Below are positions 59,720-64,000 of a stretch of 64,000 bases of DNA, piece after piece. The stretch comes from Myxococcales bacterium (lineage in GTDB: Bacteria > Myxococcota_A > Polyangia > Fen-1088), in the NCBI GenBank assembly GCA_025350815.1, contig JANXXE010000143.1:1-64000 (forward strand), given 5' to 3'. How positions within the stretch are numbered: the first letter of the stretch is position 1; each line of letters begins with the position of its first letter. The translations under genes were made by a program, and so were the position numbers. The notes beneath the pieces were generated by a model. It did not search any database and was not told the origin of the DNA. It saw nothing but the letters and a program-made list of their open reading frames with translations.

Positions 59720-60928
59720 ATGATGCAGGACAAGACCGTCGCCGGCCGGCATCCTGCGCCAGCGGGCCGCATGGCAAGGCGTCTGGTGCTTGGCCTTGTG
59801 CTGGCCCTGTCAGTCATCGGTTGTGCGGCTGGCGGTGGCGGCAAGGGCAGTCCTGCGGTCGACGATAGTCCCGGTGCCGACGCCAAAGCGGGCCAAGCCG
59901 GCAACGGGGGCGCGGGTACCGGCGGGGGGACGGGAGGCGTCGGCGGCGGGGGCGCGGCAGGCAGCGGCGGCTCGGGCGGCGTGGCACAGTCACCCGACGC
60001 TGGAGCGGGCGGGGCGCTGGGCGGCGCTGGCGCCATGGGGGCGGACGCAGGTGACAGTCGCGATGGCGCGGGCGTGGGGGGTGATGCCCCGAAGACGTCC
60101 GCCACTGATCCAGGCACCGAGGGCAACGGGGACTTCATCGAACCGGCGCCCTACAAGTACACCAAAGATTCAGAACGGCAGCTGGGCGTGCCCCAGGGGA
60201 CCGTCACGTCGTTCGACTGGAACAACAGCAAGGTCTACCCCGGCAGCAAACGGAAGGTCTACGTGTACGTGCCCAAGCAGTACGACGGCATGACGCCGGC
60301 GCCGCTGATGGTCTTTCAGGATGGCTCGGAGCCGTGGGCGTATCTGAACGGCGACTACCGTCCGGCCATCGTCCTCGACAACCTGATCGCGAAGAAAGAA
60401 ATCCCGATCATGATCGCGCTGTTCATTGATCACAGCGATCGCCGCAATGCCGAATATGACGCCGTCAATCCCACCTACGGCCGCTTCGTCATCGAAGAAA
60501 TCATTCCCGAAATCAGCAAGACATTGAAGATCACGCAGGATCCCGAAGGGCACGCGGCCGCGGGCGAAAGCTCGGGCGGAACCGCGGCGTTCGGTATGGG
60601 CTGGTTTCACCCGGATTACTTTCACCGGATCATGACCCACAGCGGTTCGTTCGTGAATTACTCGAACCCCGGGGCTGATACGTACAAGGATCTCGTGCGC
60701 ACCGAACCCGTCAAGCCGCTGCGGGTGTATATGAACGACGATTCGCACGACATCAACGACGGGCCGCGACTGAATTGGCCGGTTGAAAACAAGGCCCTGG
60801 CGGCTGCATTGAAAGCGCGTGGTTATGCCTATCGTTTCACCTTCGGTGACGATGTGCATGGCGGCTTCCATGGCGCCGCGAACTTTCCCGAATCGATGCG
60901 CTGGCTGTGGAAGGGGTATCCGAAATGA
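59720..60928 (+). CDS. lipoprotein esterase, Fes/IroE-type alpha/beta hydrolase
   Basis: 402 residues; ATG 59720 follows AAAAGGAG, and ATG 59771 also fits. Lipobox VIGC near residue 35, then a Gly-rich linker of about 80 residues (GGAGTGGGTGGVGGGG). The hydrolase domain includes RKVYVYVPKQYDGMTPAPLMVFQDG, IPIMIALFIDHSDRRNAEYD, nucleophile GHAAAGESSGGTAAFGMGW (GxSxG), and a catalytic-His candidate in GDDVHGGFHGAANFPESM. Resembles siderophore esterases and xylan or feruloyl esterases. Coupled by ATGA to the SMP-30 lipoprotein gene; such pairs often act on sugar lactones or esters. Confidence 0.85.
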   Translation: MMQDKTVAGRHPAPAGRMARRLVLGLVLALSVIGCAAGGGGKGSPAVDDSPGADAKAGQAGNGGAGTGGGTGGVGGGGAAGSGGSGGVAQSPDAGAGGALGGAGAMGADAGDSRDGAGVGGDAPKTSATDPGTEGNGDFIEPAPYKYTKDSERQLGVPQGTVTSFDWNNSKVYPGSKRKVYVYVPKQYDGMTPAPLMVFQDGSEPWAYLNGDYRPAIVLDNLIAKKEIPIMIALFIDHSDRRNAEYDAVNPTYGRFVIEEIIPEISKTLKITQDPEGHAAAGESSGGTAAFGMGWFHPDYFHRIMTHSGSFVNYSNPGADTYKDLVRTEPVKPLRVYMNDDSHDINDGPRLNWPVENKALAAALKARGYAYRFTFGDDVHGGFHGAANFPESMRWLWKGYPK

Positions 60929-62157
60929 GCGACATGCTTGCAAAACGGGTCATTGCTGGCGTGGCAGTGGCGTGGCTGGTCGGTGTGGTGGCCGCGGGTT
61001 GTTCCAGCAGTGGCGATGGGGGCAAGACCGTCGATCCGGGTAATGACCAGGGGGGCAGCGGCGGCGCCGCGGGCAACGGGGGCAACGGGGGCAACGGGGG
61101 GATGGCGGGCTCGCAGGGCGGCAAGGCCGGGGGCGCGTCCGGGGCGGCCGGCACTGGCGGTGTCGACGCTGGCACCGATGACGCGTCGATGGTGGTCGTC
61201 GATGCGGGTGCCGACGGGTCGCGCGGCGACACGGGAGGCGTGGTGGCCACCGACGCTGCCCCACCGGTCGCGGGCACGTTGCCGGCCGGATTTGTTTGCG
61301 TGCCCGGCGCGGTCTACGGGGCGCCTCTTCCGGCCAACCCGGTGGCGACCCTGATCAAGGGCGGCTACGGCATTGCCGAGGGTCCGGTATGGATCGCGGC
61401 GCAAAAGGCGCTGTATTTCTCGGATTTCCAGGGCACAGGCACCATGGGGCGAATCCAGAAGTACACGCCTGCCAATGGGATGATCGTCGTCTTCGTCGAC
61501 AACGTCGGCACCAACGGGATGGCGGTCGACGGTCAGGGGCAGTTGGTCGCCGCGTCCCACGACATGCAGCGCCTGACCCGATTCGATCCCGTTACCGGTC
61601 AGCGCTCGCAGGTGGAAGGAAGCGCCATGTACATGGGCAAGCCCTTCAACTCGGTCAATGACGTCGTCGCGCGCACCGACGGGAATATGTACTTTTCTGA
61701 TCCCGACTACCAGCTGGGCCTGCGTACCGGACAAGGCGTGACCGCGTACTACCGGTTGTCGCCCGCAGGTCAGGTCACGCGCATCGGTATGCACGCGCAG
61801 CCAAACGGCATCGCCCTGTCACCCGACGGCAAATTCCTGTACGTGTCCAGCAGTGAAATGGCGCCCATGCGGCGATTTCCGGTTGCCGACGACGGCAGCG
61901 TGACAGGCGCCGGGACCGTGTTCAGCAATTTGGGCAGCGATGGCATGGCCATCGATTGCGCGGGCAATCTGTACATCACGACGAACGGCAACGTGATCGT
62001 ACTGTCGCCTGCGGGGCAGATGATCGGCATGGTCACCGGATTTGGCGGGGGCACCACAAATGCCGCCTTCGGCGGCGATGACCGCACAACGTTGTTCGTC
62101 ACCGGCGGCGGCAAGCTGTACCAGATAAAGCTGAACGTGCCCGGCCTGCCCAACTAA
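60925..62157 (+). CDS. SMP-30/gluconolactonase-type lipoprotein
   Basis: 410 residues from ATG 60925. Lipobox VAAGC near residue 26, followed by a GGNGGNGG-type linker. The SMP-30/Gluconolaconase/LRE-like propeller is clear: YGIAEGPVWIAAQKALYFSDF (metal-ligand Glu), KPFNSVNDVVARTDGNMYFSDPDYQLG (Asn and Asp ligands), QPNGIALSPDGKFLYVSSS, LGSDGMAIDCAGNLYIT. The calcium/zinc ligand positions E, N and D are retained. A surface lactonase is likely. ATGA-coupled to the esterase gene; a hairpin follows. Confidence 0.88.
   Translation: MSDMLAKRVIAGVAVAWLVGVVAAGCSSSGDGGKTVDPGNDQGGSGGAAGNGGNGGNGGMAGSQGGKAGGASGAAGTGGVDAGTDDASMVVVDAGADGSRGDTGGVVATDAAPPVAGTLPAGFVCVPGAVYGAPLPANPVATLIKGGYGIAEGPVWIAAQKALYFSDFQGTGTMGRIQKYTPANGMIVVFVDNVGTNGMAVDGQGQLVAASHDMQRLTRFDPVTGQRSQVEGSAMYMGKPFNSVNDVVARTDGNMYFSDPDYQLGLRTGQGVTAYYRLSPAGQVTRIGMHAQPNGIALSPDGKFLYVSSSEMAPMRRFPVADDGSVTGAGTVFSNLGSDGMAIDCAGNLYITTNGNVIVLSPAGQMIGMVTGFGGGTTNAAFGGDDRTTLFVTGGGKLYQIKLNVPGLPN
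61072..61098. repeat. three 9-bp units ggcaacggg
   Basis: Three exact copies of ggcaacggg, one after another, encode Gly-Asn-Gly in the lipoprotein linker. In-frame length variation is likely. Confidence 0.8.
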
Positions 62158-62171
62158 CGCCAACCCGAGAA

Positions 62172-62200
62172 AGCGCCTCGCGTCAAGCTGCGAAGGCGCT
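62172..62200 (+). terminator. hairpin after the SMP-30 lipoprotein gene
   Basis: AGCGCCT and AGGCGCT form a 7-bp stem around 15 bases that can pair further internally (CGC/GCG). A second hairpin, GGAAAC/GTTTCC (62205-62224), follows. There is no T-run. Likely end of the esterase/SMP-30 transcript. Confidence 0.5.
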
Positions 62201-62295
62201 ACCTGGAAACTTGAAAGGGTTTCCCCGGGGTGCCGAATCGCCCTGTCTGGCATCCAATACCCGGGCGGCTTAGGTTGCCGCCTGGAGGACGGACG

Positions 62296-62994
62296 ATGAT
62301 CACTTTGCGACCCGCGGCGGATCGGTTTCATACGCAGATCGGCTGGTTGGACAGTTGGCACACGTTTTCGTTCGGCGAGCATTACGACCCGGCCCATATG
62401 GGCTTTCGCGCGCTGCGGGTCATCAACGACGATCGTGTGGCGCCCGCGGCAGGCTTTCCGACGCATCCCCACCGCGACATGGAGATCATTTCCTATGTGC
62501 TGGACGGGGCGATCGCACACCAGGACAGCCTGGGCAACGGGTCGGTCATCAAGCCCGGCGAGGTGCAACGCATGACCGCGGGGACCGGCGTGCGCCACAG
62601 CGAGCACAATCCCTCGCGCACCGAGGCTGTGCATTTTCTGCAAATCTGGTTGCTGCCCGAGCGGCCGGGCCTGACCCCGGGTTATGAGCAAAAGCCTATC
62701 CCGACGGCAGATGACGGGGGACCCTTGCGCCTGGTCGGGGCCGCACCGGGTGGCGGCGGTGCCGTTACGATTCACCAGGACGTGCGCCTGTACGCCGGGC
62801 GACTGACGCCGGGGCAGGGCGCGCGCGTGTCGCTGGCGCCGGGCCGGCATGCGTGGGTGCAGGTCGCGCGCGGCAGCGTGGTGCTGAACGATCGGTCCCT
62901 CGGCGAGGGCGACGGCGCCGCCGTCACCGACGAGACCAGCCTGCAACTGGTGGCGTCAGAATCGGCTGAGGTCTTGGTTTTCGACCTGGCATGA
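62296..62994 (+). CDS. pirin family protein
   Basis: 232 residues from ATG 62296 with CTGGAGG nearby. Bicupin pirin: SWHTFSFGEHYDPAHMGFRALRVINDD is the family opening; the metal site is PTHPHRDMEIISYVLDG with a later GVRHSEHNPS. Closest in form to the YhaK/YhhW group, some of which have quercetinase activity or sense redox state. The second, weaker cupin (KPGEV... to LVFDLA) completes it. A neighbouring pirin gene begins 19 bases downstream. Confidence 0.93.
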   Translation: MITLRPAADRFHTQIGWLDSWHTFSFGEHYDPAHMGFRALRVINDDRVAPAAGFPTHPHRDMEIISYVLDGAIAHQDSLGNGSVIKPGEVQRMTAGTGVRHSEHNPSRTEAVHFLQIWLLPERPGLTPGYEQKPIPTADDGGPLRLVGAAPGGGGAVTIHQDVRLYAGRLTPGQGARVSLAPGRHAWVQVARGSVVLNDRSLGEGDGAAVTDETSLQLVASESAEVLVFDLA

Positions 62995-63013
62995 AACGAA
63001 GGGAAGGAATGGG

Positions 63014-63931
63014 ATGCAGGACAATTTGCAAAGCGGTGTGGGAATCGCGACGCGCGCCCGCCTGCGTTCCGTGAGTCGGGTGGTCAGCAGCATCCAGACC
63101 CTGGAGGGCGGCGGATTCCTGGTGCGCCGGCCTTTCCCGACGCGGACACTGGACAACTTTGATCCATTTTTGTTGTTGGACGAGATGGGTCCGATGGAAG
63201 TCGCCCCCGGCGAAGCCAAGGGCGCGCCCGCGCATCCGCATCGTGGCTTCGAAACCGTTACCTACTTGCTGGCCGGGCGGATGCAGCACAAGGATTCCGC
63301 CGGCAACGCGGGCAAACTGGGTCCCGGCGACGTGCAGTGGATGACCGCGGGTGCGGGGGTGGTGCATGACGAGATGCCCGACGACCAGTTTCAGCGGCAG
63401 GGCGGGCGGATGCACGGGTTTCAGCTGTGGGTGAACCTGCCCCGACAAGACAAGATGATGAAGCCCCGCTACCAGGAGGTTTCGTCGTCGTCGTTGCCGG
63501 TGGCACACAGCGCGGACGGCCTGGTCGAGGTGAAGGTGATTGCGGGGCAGGCGTTGGGGGCGCGGGCGGTGATTGATACGCGAACGCCCATCAGTTACCT
63601 GCACTTCACGGTGGCGCCCGGGGGCGTGGTGGTGCAGCCCGTGCCGGAAAACTACAATGCCTTCGCCTATGTGTTTGCCGGTGCCGGCCAATTCGGTGTC
63701 GACCAGCGGGCGGGCGCCGCCGGGCAAATGCTGGCTTTCGAGCGCGACGGGGACGCCGTCCGCATCGCCAACGCGGCGCAAGGCACAGAATCCTTGTCGG
63801 TGTTGTTGTTGGCGGGCGTGCCGCTGGGCGAACCGATTGCGCGCTACGGCCCCTTCGTGATGAACACCCGCGCCGAGATCAAGCAGGCGATCGACGATTT
63901 TCGCGCCGGGCGAATGGGTCAGATCGACTGA
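63014..63931 (+). CDS. pirin family protein
   Basis: 305 residues. The pirin hallmark RRPFPTRTLDNFDPFLLLDEMGP is followed by HPHRGFETVTYLLAG and GAGVVHDEMPDD, the iron ligands of the first cupin, and FQLWVNLPRQDKMMKPRYQ, the conserved pirin linker. The C-terminal Pirin_C cupin holds PENYNAFAYVFAGAGQFG and LLLAGVPLGEPIARYGPFVMNT. Longer than the preceding pirin and a different subfamily (YhhW-like first gene, Pir-like here). Co-transcription is likely. Confidence 0.95.
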   Translation: MQDNLQSGVGIATRARLRSVSRVVSSIQTLEGGGFLVRRPFPTRTLDNFDPFLLLDEMGPMEVAPGEAKGAPAHPHRGFETVTYLLAGRMQHKDSAGNAGKLGPGDVQWMTAGAGVVHDEMPDDQFQRQGGRMHGFQLWVNLPRQDKMMKPRYQEVSSSSLPVAHSADGLVEVKVIAGQALGARAVIDTRTPISYLHFTVAPGGVVVQPVPENYNAFAYVFAGAGQFGVDQRAGAAGQMLAFERDGDAVRIANAAQGTESLSVLLLAGVPLGEPIARYGPFVMNTRAEIKQAIDDFRAGRMGQID

Positions 63932-63967
63932 CTTGACTCGACGGGGCGGATCTCGAATCGTGGTGCC

Positions 63968-64000
63968 ATGATTCGGGTCGTTCGTCGGGTTCGCGCGTTG
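63968..64000 (+). CDS. possible start of a gene cut by the window end
   Basis: ATG 63968 opens MIRVVRRVRAL and runs off the end. A basic, hydrophobic start would suit a membrane or exported protein, but eleven codons are too few to decide. It follows the pirin gene by 36 bases. Confidence 0.15.
   Translation, partial: MIRVVRRVRAL

Overview
The window is GC-rich chromosomal DNA from what looks like a free-living Gram-negative bacterium, most likely a myxobacterium-like organism (Myxococcota, formerly Deltaproteobacteria). The pointers are: many secreted lipoproteins with Gly/Ala/Asp-rich linkers after the lipobox, a DUF1592/DUF1552 pair, multiheme cytochrome lipoproteins, a TonB/ExbBD system with large carboxypeptidase-regulatory-domain TonB receptors, stand-alone LigD phosphoesterase, an XPB/Bax1 helicase-nuclease pair, and many four-base ATGA/GTGA start-stop overlaps. 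This is inference from gene content; there is no rRNA or other marker in the window. I saw no tRNA, rRNA, CRISPR array, transposase or integrase. No gene-free stretch exceeds 300 bases.

Layout. 1-1.1 kb: small accessory genes (DUF2442, an orphan). 1.3-4.1 kb: an ECF sigma / membrane anti-sigma-like pair on the minus strand, divergent from a lipoprotein with a lectin-like C-terminus. 4.4-8.65 kb: a probable quorum-sensing module, a PilZ-methyltransferase resembling Ralstonia PhcB followed by a single protein that joins a six-helix sensor kinase (PhcS-like) to a receiver-kinase unit (PhcR-like). 8.7-14 kb: a second ECF sigma / FecR-type anti-sigma pair, then DUF1592 and DUF1552 proteins. 14-17.2 kb: TonB-dependent receptor plus lipoprotein on the minus strand. 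17.3-19.9 kb: an ArsR-methyltransferase regulator (SahR-like) and adenosylhomocysteinase ahcY, with a clear promoter/operator. 19.9-25.3 kb (minus): phosphoesterase-tetraheme protein, Bax1-like nuclease, XPB-like helicase, oxidoreductase, orphan. 25.4-31.6 kb: LigD phosphoesterase, LamG lipoprotein, and a minus-strand run of esterase, HAD nucleotidase, HExxH lipoprotein and outer-membrane barrel. 31.7-34.7 kb: ammonium transporter with a small membrane protein in front, universal stress protein. 34.7-42.2 kb: orphan with an RNA polymerase alpha-CTD-like segment, antiporter, DUF938 methyltransferase, tgt, MnmC2-like methyltransferase, orphan, PHP-type hydrolase. 42.2-51 kb: octaheme lipoprotein-tonB-exbD-exbB (minus) divergent from four envelope genes ending in a TonB receptor that carries its own TonB-C domain. 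51-64 kb: glyoxalase, SOD-like lipoprotein, outer-membrane and propeller proteins, a methyltransferase next to an acyltransferase fused to a cyclic-nucleotide-binding domain, an asparagine-synthetase homologue without the glutaminase cysteine, an esterase/SMP-30 lipoprotein pair and two pirins.

How the parts fit: the recurring themes are envelope signalling (two ECF/anti-sigma switches, the Phc-like module, a cNMP-gated acyltransferase), TonB-energised uptake with periplasmic or surface cytochromes, SAM/SAH metabolism (SahR-AhcY and seven proteins with recognisable methyltransferase folds), and wobble-base tRNA modification (Tgt, MnmC2-like). Coordinates of starts are my choices from codon, ribosome-binding-site and family-alignment evidence; alternatives are stated.
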